Below, piece after piece: positions 22,701 through 34,500 of a stretch of DNA of 64,000 bases. Origin of the DNA: Plantago major (taxonomy: Eukaryota; Streptophyta; Magnoliopsida; Lamiales; Plantaginaceae); NCBI GenBank assembly GCA_026545765.1, contig CM048839.1:21762566-21826565 (forward strand), in the 5' to 3' direction. The notes beneath the pieces were generated by a model, which was not told where the DNA came from, did no database searches, and was given only the letters and a program-made list of their open reading frames with translations. A program made the translations under genes and the position numbers. How positions within the stretch are numbered: the first letter of the stretch is position 1; every line of letters starts with the position of its first letter.

Positions 22701-24606
22701 TTGGGTGTGTAGTAAGTAAGAAGTTATGTGGGACAAATGAAAGTATTAAGTTATGTGGGACGACTGAAAATAACAAATATACCGTATGAAGTTTTGTGAG
22801 ACCGAAGGAGTACAATATTACTATTACAATTTAACAAAATACAAGTATATGAAACGTGCCATTTAGTTCAAATTTAATGGTTGATTCTGATGGTGGTAGA
22901 CTTGTTGAGCTTCATGAGTTTAGACTGCTGTGATTGTGGTGGATTGGTGAAGGTTACTGGGGAATCCACGTCAGCCTTAATTTGCCTTCAGTCTGCCTAA
23001 GTGGATACCGCTGTTATATATCACACCATTATTCTTGCACTAAAGCATGATTATACTGATATTGTCCATGTCATGATGCATTGCAGGATGAAGGCACTGG
23101 CCGTCCTTATGCTCTTCTTAAAAGACCCTCAAATCAAGGTACACTGTTCTATGCCTGTTAAGATACTGATATTGTCCATGTCACGATTTGAGGAGTAGTG
23201 TCTGCTTCAATTAATGACCTGTTAAGATCGATTGCTTCTATATTGTTTGCGGAGAGCATCCAATACTTTGTGGGAAGAATGTTGCTTTTTCGAAAATCAG
23301 TGAGCTTTTATAATGATGTTCTCATAAGGCGGTTCTATGTATGTATAATTAAAGCTTTGCTAATTTTTCTTTATCAAATCCCCACCCCACCCCCTAGCCC
23401 ACACCCCCAAACTAACATTTACTACCAATGTTGGGGGTGATGGCAATTAACTTCTTTATAGTGTTTGTAATAGATGGGCACTTCAAATTCTCATGTTTTC
23501 AGAAAAGGTGCAATTGTATCCTTGAAGGGTGTAGCTTCTATTAAGAAAAAGGCAGAAACTTGTATGCATTGTTCAATACAAAGAGAAGTATATGGGTATG
23601 TTAGCCAATTTGCAAGTCATATGCTGTTACTTAATGCATTATCCTTATTTTGTCTCTTTTAAAAATTCCAGTTCAGGATGCCCAGCATGCCAGACATGAA
23701 TCACAGAAGCAGGCAGAATCACTAACTGTGCCATATCCTACTTCATCACCATCCTCTAGCTCTGAACCACATACTCTGGAAAAAATGCAGGTACAGAAAC
23801 AGTCTATGGAAGACATAGCTTCGAAGGAGCCAATTGCTGATACGCAACAAAAAACCATTAGTGCAGATTGTGGGAGGGGCACTGCTGACACAGTTTCGAA
23901 AGAGGCCATTGATGTGGGTACACAAGAGAAACCGACAAGTGCAGATTATAGGAGTCGTTGTGCTGACACAGTTTCGAAGGGGGCCATTGATGTGGGTACA
24001 CAAGAGAAACCGACAAGTGCAGATTGTAGGAGTGGCAGTGCTGACACTGTTTCGAAGGAGGCCATTGATGTGGGTACACATGATAAACCCACAAGTGCAG
24101 ATTGGAGTGACAGCCCTATGGAATTAGATGGTACGGAGACCAATCCGGAGCAGTCTCGTGTAAGAATTCATGAGGAACTAGATAACAGCTGCCCCGTTAA
24201 CAAGGCAAGAGCTGATGAAGGAGCTATCTTGCCTAACCTAATTAAAAAAGAAATGGCAATTGGTGTGGGCACACAATTGAAAACCAGAAGTGCAGATTCT
24301 GGGAGTGGCAACCCTATGGAATTAGATGGTACAGAGACCAATCCTGATCAGTCTCCTGTAAGAATTCATGAGAACGACAGTTGCCCCCTTAAGAAGGTAT
24401 GTGAAGGAACGATCTTACACTATCCGCACTGGGACTCTGCAGAAGCAGCTGTTCTAGACTTAGAGGCATGTCTTACAAGGATCAAATGCCTCAAGTCACT
24501 TCTCCGGTCTGTGGCTTCAAGTTCTGATGCGACCTCGAGTACTAATGCTGCCATGTCAGATCAATGGGAGTTGGTGGAATCAAAAATTGTTTCATCCAGA
24601 TCCTAA
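19712..24606 (+). CDS. Agenet (Tudor-like) domain protein
   Basis: Six exons: 19712-19810, 19913-19976, 21002-21258, 22332-22445, 23087-23138, 23672-24606. They total 1521 nt, 506 aa, phases consistent. Two Agenet modules are visible. The first is at about 8-70 (FKVGQSAEARSFSEGFRGAW, then KYPHFPEE). The second is at about 115-180 (WKVGDSVDWWKDDCFWSGTI, then LKDIRPSLDW). In the known family Agenet pairs are Tudor-like modules found in chromatin and RNA-binding plant proteins, so a nuclear reader or adaptor role is likely but unproven. The last exon is low-complexity and acidic, with three 26-aa tandem repeats (about 259-336) and a later pair of MELDGTETNP blocks. It ends in a Leu-rich helix (AAVLDLEACLTRIKCLKSLL). 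The last seven codons are part of a 400-bp tandem duplication. Confidence 0.88.
20735..20900 (+). mobile_element. 5S-rRNA-derived insertion, Cassandra-like LTR piece
   Basis: Within the second intron of the Agenet gene the sequence follows plant 5S rRNA: CCATACCAACAAGG.GCAC, GAACTC.AGAACTAAGCGTGC (box A region), TTAGGATGAGTAACC and CACTGGGAAGTTTTCC (box C region). It then continues with GGGTGAGCACAATTGAGTAC and AAAGGGCGTGGGAAAGG. This does not resemble 5S spacer but fits what I recall of the LTR of Cassandra, the plant TRIM retrotransposon that carries 5S promoter sequence. The boundaries of the LTR and any second LTR were not found, so a solo or truncated LTR is likely. A plain 5S pseudogene is the alternative. 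Confidence 0.65.
23860..24093 (+). repeat. Three 78-bp in-frame tandem repeats (26 aa each)
   Basis: Each unit encodes SAD followed by a variable hexapeptide-like stretch, then ADTVSKEAIDVGTQEKPT with small changes. Three units follow directly on each other, and a partial fourth begins SADWSDSP. The unit length is a multiple of three, so copy changes keep the frame. Confidence 0.92.
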
Positions 24607-25388
24607 ACACTTTCATCATTTTAGAATATTATTTTGTGGGAAACATTTAATTGTAGTTTGAACATGTCTGAATTACTAAAGTGAACCGTCTGTACACAAA
24701 TAATGCTTACCTACTGGGATATGTACAGTTGGGGGCAATAGTCAATCTAACTTTTGGTGGACCGGATGCATTTTATACTACAGCATATACCTTTATTCTC
24801 ACTACTATATTGTTGTGTTGGGTTAAGTGAAAACTTGTTTTCCATAAGGTGTGGGAAATGGATCGTGTGTGGTAAATTTTACATGTAAAAACAAAAAAAC
24901 TAAATATGTCCCGGTTGTTTTAACCTGTTCAGTTTACTTACCTCCACCTCCGTGCTGCCATCGACTAAATACGTCCTGGAAACAAAATTGTTTCATCCAG
25001 ATCCTAAACACTTTCATCATTTTAGAATATTATTTTGTGGGAAACATTTAGTTGTAGTTTGAACATGTCCGAATTACTAAAGTGAACCGTCTGGACACAA
25101 ATAGTGCTTACCTACTGGGATATGTACAGTTGGGGCATTAGTCAATCCAACTTTTGGTGGACCGGATGCATTTTATCCTACATCATATGCCTTTATTCTC
25201 AGTTCTATATTGTTGTGTTGGGTTAAGTGAAAACTTGTTTTTCATAAGGTGTGGGAAATTGATCGTGTGTGGTAAATTTTGCATGTAAAAACAAAAAAAT
25301 TAAATATGTCCCGGTTGTTTTAACCCGTTTAGTTTACTTACCTCCACCTCCGTGCTGCCATCAACTAAATACGGTCCTGGAAACACCA
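24583..25388 (+). repeat. 401-bp tandem duplication over the Agenet gene 3' end
   Basis: The segment 24583-24983 (from the last codons through the stop and 3'UTR) is repeated almost exactly at 24984-25387. AAAATTGTTTCATCCAGATC opens both copies and CTAAATACG.TCCTGGAAAC closes both, with a period of about 401 bases and few mismatches. The second copy lies downstream of the real stop codon. Confidence 0.92.
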
Positions 25389-25516
25389 AATTCTAGCCGT
25401 TCACCACACTCGTTGTGGGAGACATCTGGATTGGCAATTGCCACCATGATTAGCACTCAAACTTCCGCCTCGCGTCACAAAGCGCAACACTTCATCAATG
25501 GGTGTTGAAGAAAAAT

Positions 25517-25588
25517 GGAGATGCGGGGGATCGAACCCCGTGCCTCTCGCATGCAAAGCGAGCGCTCTACCATTTGAGCTACATCCCC
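25517..25588 (-). tRNA. tRNA-Ala (anticodon UGC)
   Basis: The reverse complement folds into a complete 72-nt cloverleaf. The acceptor stem is GGGGATG with CATCTCC (one G-U pair). The D arm is GCTC..GAGC. The anticodon arm is CTCGC-TTTGCAT-GCGAG with anticodon TGC. The T arm is CGGGG-TTCGATC-CCCCG. There is no intron and CCA is not encoded, as expected for a nuclear plant tRNA. The A box (TAGCTCAAATGG) and B box (GGTTCGATCCC) of the internal Pol III promoter are both present. It lies about 200 bases before the eIF2B-gamma start codon and points the opposite way. Confidence 0.96.
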
Positions 25589-25785
25589 TTCATGTTACAT
25601 TTCTATGCTTTAAATTATTGGATCATTTCCTTAATAAAAAAAGGATGCAATAGTGCATCGTCATCTTCTACACTTGATTTTTGCTTCTTTGTTTTTCTCT
25701 CCTCTCTGAAAAGTGAAAACCCTCCTAAAAACACATACATTAGACATTTTAGAGAGAGAAAAGGAGTTTGTGTGGCTCTACTAAA

Positions 25786-28700
25786 ATGGATTTCCAAGTG
25801 GTGGTATTAGCAGGCGGCTTCTCCAAAACTCTCCTGCCTCTCGTCTCTAAGGTATTTATCATACACCTCTCTCTCTCTAATCGATCAATTTCAGTTTCAA
25901 TTTTTTCTGATAATGGCGTCTCCTCTGATTTTCTGTACGCATATAATGTAATTGACTGTTAAACTTAACTCTACAGGAGGTGCCCAAGGCGCTTCTACCG
26001 GTAGCGAACCGGCCGGTCCTCTCGTATGTTCTAGAACTTCTCGAGCAAAACGATCTAAAAAATGCCATTGTTGTATGTCTCCTTTTGCTTCATCAGATTG
26101 TTGTTTTTATTTTTTGTTCGGTTTGGTTGTGGACGGGGAGTTGAAGTCGAGCCGTGTTTCAGGTTGTGGAAAGTGAGAGTGCGGCTCTCTTGATCAGTGC
26201 TTGGATTTCGAGTGCATTCGATGATAGGTTGCAGGTTGAGGTGTGTAAATGATTTTACATCGTATTTGTAGAGTTTATTTTAGAGAGCTATAATTTACAG
26301 GAACTGAATTTGATTAGTGTAGAAACTAGAAAGTCTATTTGTTTGAGCTAGAGTTCTTACCTGTTTAGGTTTAAGTGGTGACAATCGTCATGAATGATGA
26401 TCTGGTTAGTTTTATTTACTCTGTGGATTAAGCAGTCAATAAACTAGTGCCTTGAGTATATGGCAGACTTAGAACCATTTTATCTACCTATGTGCAAGCA
26501 GTGATTGAGCCACCCGTATGATCACGGTATGTTTCTGCCTTTCTGGTGCTCTTACAAAACTAGTCAGTTTAAGAACTACTTCATGAATTGTTAGTTAGAT
26601 CATTTTCAGTTTCTGGATTACGATGATGAAAATTTTGCTCAATCACATTCTAAGTGCTCTGTGGTTCTTATTTATGAAGTCTAATTAGGTTTCAACTTAT
26701 TGTTTCATGAAATATCTAATATGACAAGATACATTGATGGAAGGTCTTCATCATCTCAAGATCCTTTCAACTAGTGTAGAAATTTTCTCCAGGGAGGAAG
26801 TCTTTATTTTATTGTGTCACAAGAATACTCATATTTAGTGTTACACGATAAAATTGGTCACAAGGTTTGAAATCTTATCTTGACTCTCTAAGGTTTTATA
26901 TGAATCAATAAATTCCTAAGGATTAACTGCTGGCTGGGAGTGATGAGCAGATAATACGGACAATGGGAGCATCGTATATCTGTTCTTTGTACAATATCAC
27001 TTCCAGTTTAAAAGTTCTGCAGCATAGGTTCAGCAGGTACCGGACCTTACTTTCTCCTTGATGCATAAACCATGGAGAAAGTGAAAAAAAATATCGGACT
27101 TGGAAGTATTATTTGAATAAATCAGTCTTAAGTGGAACTGTGGAAGTCGGCTATGTTTTACTCAGTGTACTGCCTTGTGCTGCATCGGACTAAAATGTTC
27201 ACATTTCCTATGATTTAAGCTTATGAAGAGGGTGTATGAACAAGTTAGTTCAGCCGATTAGTTATCTTTATGATATCGGTGAGCCATTCAGCTATAAGTT
27301 AAATGAACTGGGAGAAGCTTCTGAAACCTCCACCCTCCAAGGCCGAAGACTCTGATACTACAAAAAATTGTCCTGTTCAGAAGCAAATTATAATTTTCTG
27401 TTGCCATTTATCCATCACTATATTGAATGATCCTGTCATTTAAATTACAGTGTGTTGTTTACATGGTTTTTGAATGGAGCTAGTGTGTTTGGATTTTCTA
27501 ATGAAGTAATGATGGCGAATCCTTTTACAAGAGAGCGCATTTCTTGATTTCTAAATCATTTTGAGATTAAAAGGAAAGGATTATGATTACTTCGATTTTC
27601 GGAATTCATACCTGTCCAAGTTCCCAATATGATAAACGTGGGTTGCTTGTGTATAGTCCACTGATCAAATAATAGATAACAGATTTGTATCTTGGATTTG
27701 GGTAGGCTTTTCTCTCCTTTTGCTCAAGTGAAATACAACTGCTGCAGGTAGTTGCTGTTCCAGAAGATGTTGGGACAGCTGGTGCAATTAGAGCTATTGA
27801 TCACCGACTAACTGCGAAGGACATTTTGGTTTGTTTTATCCACGCACACAGCAGCATTCTTTTTTCTTCCCATGATGTACATCCATTAACTCCTATACTT
27901 TGCAGGTTGTAAGTGGTGACCTGTTAAGTGAAATTCCACCTGGTGCCGTTGCGGCTGCTCATAGACGGCACGAAGCTGTAGTTACTGCAATGTTTTGCTC
28001 TGTTCCCGTCAGTGGATCATCGGATTCTGTCTCAGCTGGTGCTAAAGACAAGGCCAAGAAAACAAGTTGCTATAACATTGTAGGACTGGATCCAACTAAG
28101 CAGTTTCTGTTGCATATAGCTTCTGGTAAGATTTTAAGATGTGTATGTTCAGTTGGATATGTGCTCCGTACTACTTTTAGTTATAATTGAATATTTTTTT
28201 TGTGATAGGGGCTGAAATTGAAAAAGATATCCGAGTGCAGAAGAGCATCATACGAGCTGTTGGTCAGGTATAACATTTTGCATCTGTCATCTGCATGCAT
28301 CAAGCACTGAGAAAGTTGTTTTTTTTTTTTTTTAAAAAAAGAAAGACCTACTCTCAAATAAGCGCTGAGAAAGTTGTTGAGTCTTAGCAGACATCTCTAT
28401 TGTGTGGACACCTAGTGTACAATCTGTATATATATACTGATATTTGGCATGTAACAATGTATACATAAGTTGAATTTTAAATTCTTAGAGGTTAAAATAT
28501 GTGTATTGTTAGAGATGCTGTATAATTTTCTTCTGGCCTGGACTCATATTTCAAAACAATGTACGAAAAATGCCTTTTCATAATCTTCTACAAAAATTAA
28601 TATCCCTTCCAGTCGGAAGGTTCACATACATGTTTGCTGGGGAGAGCAACCAGCATTCTGTACTTGCAAGATTTATTACCTTCTATTTGCTGCCCCTATG

Positions 28701-30370
28701 ATTTCTTCACCTTGCTCTCTTCCTATCCTTGCTAATGCAGATGGACATCCGTGCTGATCTTATGGATGCTCACATGTATGCCTTTAAGAGGTTAGAGTTT
28801 CTGCTCTGTTTGTGATACGGAGTTGTTAAGTCTTCCACTTAATTGATCTTCTTGTGCTGTGCTGATTGCATGTCGTATTCTAATATTATACATGTGTATT
28901 TTTTTGATGTTTGCAGATCTGTATTGCAGGATGTCCTGAATCAGAAAGAAAGTTTCCAAAGTTTGAGGCGTGATGTATTGCCTTATCTTGTCAGGAGCCA
29001 GCTGGTTAGTTTTGTGCCATGACCTCTTGTTTTGTTAATGTGAACATTCTTTTATTGCCAATTTCTGAACTCCATATTCTAACACACCAGAAATCTGAAA
29101 TATTGGTGAATGGTGCCCAGTCCGATGAAAGTGGCATTGGTAAGGATGCTACGCGCAACAGTAAAGTTATGCTATCTCAACTTCTGGCTAATGCATCCAC
29201 ACCAAGTTTTCATGAAACGTATGAACTAAGTTCTGCACCTAATTCAAGGAAAACTCACAAGTGTTGTCTTTATATTGCTAATAAGAGCAAGTATTGTGTG
29301 CGAGTAAATTCCATTCAGGCTTACAGCGACGTCAATCGAGATGTAAGTTCAATTCTTGAAATTCTTGCCCTATGCTTTGCATTTCTTTTCACCCTCAACT
29401 GGATTGGGTGCGGTACCTTTTCAGGTAGTAGGAGATGCCAGTCACCTTTCGGGCTATATGTTCTCTGCCCAAAACAACATAATTCACCCAGCAGCCGAAC
29501 TTGGATTTAAAACCACGGTGAGTTGCATACCCCCCATGAACCTGTATGTTCATTAGCAGATGGTAATAATTACACATTTGAGATGCACCTTATGTTGAAA
29601 GCATTAATTAAGGATGATCTTTAAAAAATGTTGCAAGGTAAGTTGTCGCGTAATATTTCGTTGTGTACTTCACTTGTTTATCTCCTCTAATGTACAGCTG
29701 ATCTGAATGTGTAGGTGGGGCCACAATGTGTGCTTGGAGAAGGTTCACAAATGGGTGATAAATGCAGCGTGAAGAAGTCTGTCATTGGCCGCCATTGTCG
29801 GATTGGTTCAAATGTGAAGGTGTGCAACTAAACGTTTCATTTGTGTTTGGAACATGCATTGAATTGGTGGAATATCTTGTTGAATCCTTCTCTGGGACTG
29901 GGACAAATGCAAATGTTAATCTTCATTAGCTCTGTATGCTGGTACTCAATATATCTCCTGTTAAATTGTGCAGATTGTCAATTCTGTGGTTATGAACCAT
30001 GTGAGCATTGGGGATGGTTGTTCTATTCAAGGTTCTATCATTTGCAGTAATGTACAACTTCAAGAACGTGCTGTCTTGAAGGACTGTCAGGTACTGTCTC
30101 ATCTTAAACAGTCTTAGTGGGGGCTTCTCTGGTTATATCCTTAGCTCTTGGCTCCCACAAGATCTTGACCATAAATTTTATGGGTACATTTGTGGAAACT
30201 CACTAATTCAAAGTCACAATCTCAGGAACTAATATGTTTAGGAGCCTATGAATGATCAACTTATGTCAATTTATCTTGATACTATTGTGTGCCCCGTGAT
30301 TCAGGTGGGAGCTGGTTTTGTAGTTACCGCAGGAAGTGATTACAAAGGGGAGTCTTTGGCAAAGAAATAG
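25786..30370 (+). CDS. EIF2B3: Translation initiation factor eIF2B, gamma subunit
   Basis: Thirteen exons: 25786-25851, 25977-26072, 26163-26240, 27748-27828, 27906-28125, 28209-28267, 28741-28790, 28917-29004, 29091-29342, 29425-29517, 29715-29819, 29974-30090, 30305-30370. They total 1371 nt, 456 aa, near the usual length of this subunit. The N-terminal half is the nucleotidyltransferase-like fold: FQVVVLAGGFSKTLLPLVSK, EVPKALLPVANRPVLSYVLE, EDVGTAGAIRAI and VVSGDLLSEI. The C-terminal part (about 360-450) is a left-handed beta-helix of hexapeptide repeats (VIGRHCRIGSNVKI, HVSIGDGCSIQGSII). In the known complex gamma and epsilon form the catalytic subcomplex that exchanges GDP for GTP on eIF2 in the cytosol. 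The long third intron (26241-27747) shows no inserted gene. Confidence 0.95.
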
Positions 30371-31586
30371 AAGCAGTGCCAAGTAGTTTTCAGCTTACAA
30401 TTGGAGAACCTTCTTGCTACGTGTTTCTTGTCTGAAAGTAGAGAAGAGGAAGTGGCTTGATGCCAGATTTTGTTTAGTGTTTTTGGTTAGAAATGTTAGC
30501 TATGTTCTGTTTGTACAATCAAATCATCATAGGTTTTCTTGACTGTATATTTTAATCTAAGGTTGGAAATTACCCTTTGTATTGTTTTCCGTTGTCTATC
30601 TTAATGGTTTTACTCCCTACCTAGATTGGTTACATTTTGTTTGAACATGGAGATCAACTCACTAGGTTAGAGTAATTGTAATAAATTGAATGCGACCCAA
30701 AATAGATTAGTGCACATGATTGTATAATTTGCCAAAAAAAAAAAAAAAAAAGGTCCGGTACACAAGTAGAATGTTACATTTGGTTTGTTATAGAGGGGAA
30801 TAGTTTTGTTTAGGGAGTTTCTTTGAACTCTTCGTAGATTATATGGTCTAATTTCAAATAAAATTGTGGAATATATATAATTGGTGCAATTATTTAAAAT
30901 TCATGTTCGCCGAGTAAAATCAGAGCCCTTCCCGGCCAATTTTTTTAGCAAACTTATCCAATTAAAAATTTGTGATTTTGCATATTCATTAAAAAAAAAG
31001 TAGTATTTCACGACAATTCATGTAGAAAATGAATTTAATTCTCAAATATATAAATAAATTAAATTCCATTTTATGGCAAATATTCAATTTCGCATTGTGA
31101 CATCCCACTTAAAAACATGTACTCCTATTCAAGAATAAAGGTTAATGAGATGATACACCTCATTGACTCGTACCACACACACTACTCATGTTCTAGCGCA
31201 ATAGCCGCTCACATAGATATGTGTCCCACACACAAGGGTCCATATGTGTCTCAGTGAGTGCACTTGGGCAGTTGTAACTTGTAAGCATCTCAAGGCTCTT
31301 TTATGTACGATCAAATGGTTATCTTTCTTATACGTTGTTAAGTACCTGGAGAATCTGATAATTTTGTTTGGGAGTACAGCAGTTATAAGCATTGTACCTC
31401 ATTTGACTAAAAACAAGATAGTACTGACTTAAAACATGTAGGAAAAGTGACATGATATAACCGTTTCCAACTTGGGTAATAGCTCCTAGATCATGATTAC
31501 AGCAACTCTCAAGATAAATGCAATCAGGAACAAAAAAATGTCCAAAATTTAAGTGAACGGAGCTACCACTTGTAGTATCTGCTACA
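30371..31586. other. Convergent 3' region between eIF2B-gamma and DGS1
   Basis: Holds the 3'UTRs of two genes that face each other. A run of 19 A lies at 30733-30751. No gene is seen. Confidence 0.5.
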
Positions 31587-34500
31587 TTACTGGCGCCTTG
31601 ATGAAGGAAGCAAGCAATCGTAGGCCCGCTCCATTCTCGAGGCAATGTGGAGCTTACTTTCAGTTTGGAGGCTAGGTTTTGCCATATCAATGATGTCCTG
31701 TCTCAAGCTGACGAAACACAGGTAGTTAGGTTTTCTGTCCACCTTCATTCGGAATGTTAAAATTGTACAACAGTCGACAGGGAAAGACACTCACCATATC
31801 CATTCACCCGTTGATTTTGCGTGCCCCTCCACAGTGGAATGCAGGCAATCAAGAAAATACAATAAAAAACCGTACATGCATTGAGCATCATTTTCCTGTA
31901 AAAGGAACCCGATAAGTTTCTCTCGGTGCCAGTAATTTTATCAAATGAAAATTAAAGTCAGAATGTTGAAGTGCAATAAATGTCTCCAGATCTGAGACTT
32001 GAAAATAGGGCTGACTTTCACTTGCCCAGGATACTTGTCTTTCTGGAGCTATTTTGCCACATGCCATTTTTCACATCTAGCACTGAGTCGCTGTGAAAAA
32101 CATATATTCTTCTTTTTCCTTTTCAGATTAGGACTAATGTTTCTCTCAACTTATTTCATGAGAAGAAACTGGTTTGAACCATAACTACAGGTCATGGAGG
32201 GAGCAACTTAACTCATGCGTTATGGGCCTTATACCAAGATTATGTGTAGGAAAATGTAATAATTTCATAAAGTACTCACAAATCCTTCATCTTTGCATTT
32301 CTGAAACTGCATTATAGCTCTCTCAATTTCCACGAGCAGTAGTCTTCTTTGAATACGAGCAGCTCTTCCTCTACCTTCAGCTCTGGTATCCTAAGTCAAA
32401 ATAATAAGAGAAACAGATTGATCATAACAATGAAATGGAATCTTAGCATGCTTGTTTTATTTCCTCCACAAAACACAGTTACACAACTCCAATAACATTT
32501 GCATATGAAACAGCAAGCAACAAAACATTAACTTTCACACCATTCAAATTAGACAAATCCAGGTAGAACCCTTCTCCCTCACCTGTTTCAACCAAGCGCG
32601 CACTAACGTGGCTAAAATGAGGGAGACAAAGAAAGCTGGTAATGCAGCTAGAATGGCAAAGTTGATCTCGTTGGCCCTCAAGATCTGATCTAGCTCGAGC
32701 ATTGCTCTGTCAAAAAAAATTGATCATAAGAGACTTCAAGTTGCCGAATAATGATATATTAAGATCTGAGCTCAACTCACTCTTCAATGTCAAGTTTTAG
32801 CTTCTGAATCTGTTGAGAAGAAAAGTTGTATCAGATCTCGCTTTAACTACTACCAACAGCCACTGAACTCAAGCAAGATACAGTACCTGGATAAGAAAAA
32901 TGCGAACAAGCTCTCCACCCACAAAACCCTGGATTGGATGCAGAATTTCTTTTTCATACCTGCATATTGAATGGCCATTAAGTAAGCAATGAACAGTTAA
33001 GCTAACATGCACACAAGTGTTGAAGCATGATCGTCAAAACAAATGATGAGGACAAATCTTCAGAGTACATGTATCACCAACTTGCAGATAAGAAGATGTA
33101 AAGTGAAGCATGCTTATCGGGAACAAGCACATACAGACCCAGACAGAGAAAGAATAAAAAAAAACATGAAAAGAGAAGAGGGAAAAATAAACACAAACTA
33201 CAGCTTCTAGACCTACACAATTCAGATCAACACAAACTACTAGTAAAAGCGAGCATAAAGCATGTTTATTGATTATTGATATGCAGACACAGGACTACAA
33301 GATAACAACAGCTAAACCCACTAACTAATGATGATTTGTTTTAAACATGTTTAGTCCACCACATTTGGAAGGATGAGTTGAATGAAATTGCAAAACTGAA
33401 CTAGATCTACCTTTGCATGACAACCTCAAGCATTTCTTGGTCAGACGCACTCTCTGGGAATTTTCTACTTAGAGTCTGTTCAGTGAAGGCGAACAACATT
33501 CTGCAATGAGAAAGAAAACAAGTACTTAATATTAGCCTTATAAGGTTACATAAAGGTACTTGAGTCGATGCAGATAGCACAAAGTGTACCCAAAAATATG
33601 AAAACCAGCTATCAACGTCTTTGTGGACTGATGAACTTTAAGATGCTGTAGAAGAAATAAAGAAGGGAGACAAAGATAATAGCGCTCCACAAGAATATAC
33701 TCATCCAACTACATTATAAGCACAGGGGACCAGCAGCACTACAAAATTTTCCAACTCGGCCCAAATTTATAGAAGAAAAATGAGTATAAAAACTACTTAT
33801 TTAAACTGAAATCCTAGTTCATGCACTTTGAAAGCCACCATGGAGGTGTAATTTACCGTCTAGAATTGCTTATTCATATTGTTGGGCAGTGACTAGAGGG
33901 AGAGTTGACTGTTGAAATTTGAGTCTGAGAGGCCTATATCTTGTAGAATGGTGCTCTATGTATAAGGTTGGTCACATGTTATGGAGAGCCAGTTGCTCAT
34001 TTATTCTTTACGTAGAGGCTGTCCTCACATGTTATGTGATGCAATTTAGGTTAATCAGAACATTTGTTGGGTGATGCCCAGAAAGGTTAAAGATGTAATT
34101 TGGGCATGGAAAAAAAACTGAAAGGAAAAGATGGCAAGTCGGGAGCATAATTTCTGGTAGGCGGTAGCATTATCTGATGTTTGCAGAGGCAAAATCTAGA
34201 TACTTCAAAGATATTCCATGCCCTGTGGGAAATATCCAAGATAATATTTCAGACTTTAGAGTGATGGTGGTTCAATATTAATTATTAATAACCCCCTCTT
34301 CTTGTGTAGTTGAACTGCTTGTTCTTATTCTCTCCATTCATGCAGCTTTGAAGGCCTTCTTTTGTTCATTATATTTATGACTGCCATTCACGCACGCACA
34401 ATCTGAACATTAAAACTAGTCTCACGGATGCATAACCTTGTGGTTTTTTACTTTTGTACATGGAAAAATACCCATCAAACGAGAGGAAAGTAAAGGGCCT

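Noticed and set aside
23673-24143. Repeated open frames antisense to the Agenet gene
   Set aside because: They are shadows of the 78-bp tandem repeats, which keep every frame open in the same way.
25502-25810. 102-aa frame across the tRNA and the eIF2B start
   Set aside because: It starts at a non-ATG codon and reads through the tRNA gene.
30733-30751. A19 run as a retro-insertion tail
   Set aside because: No flanking duplication and no element-like sequence before it.
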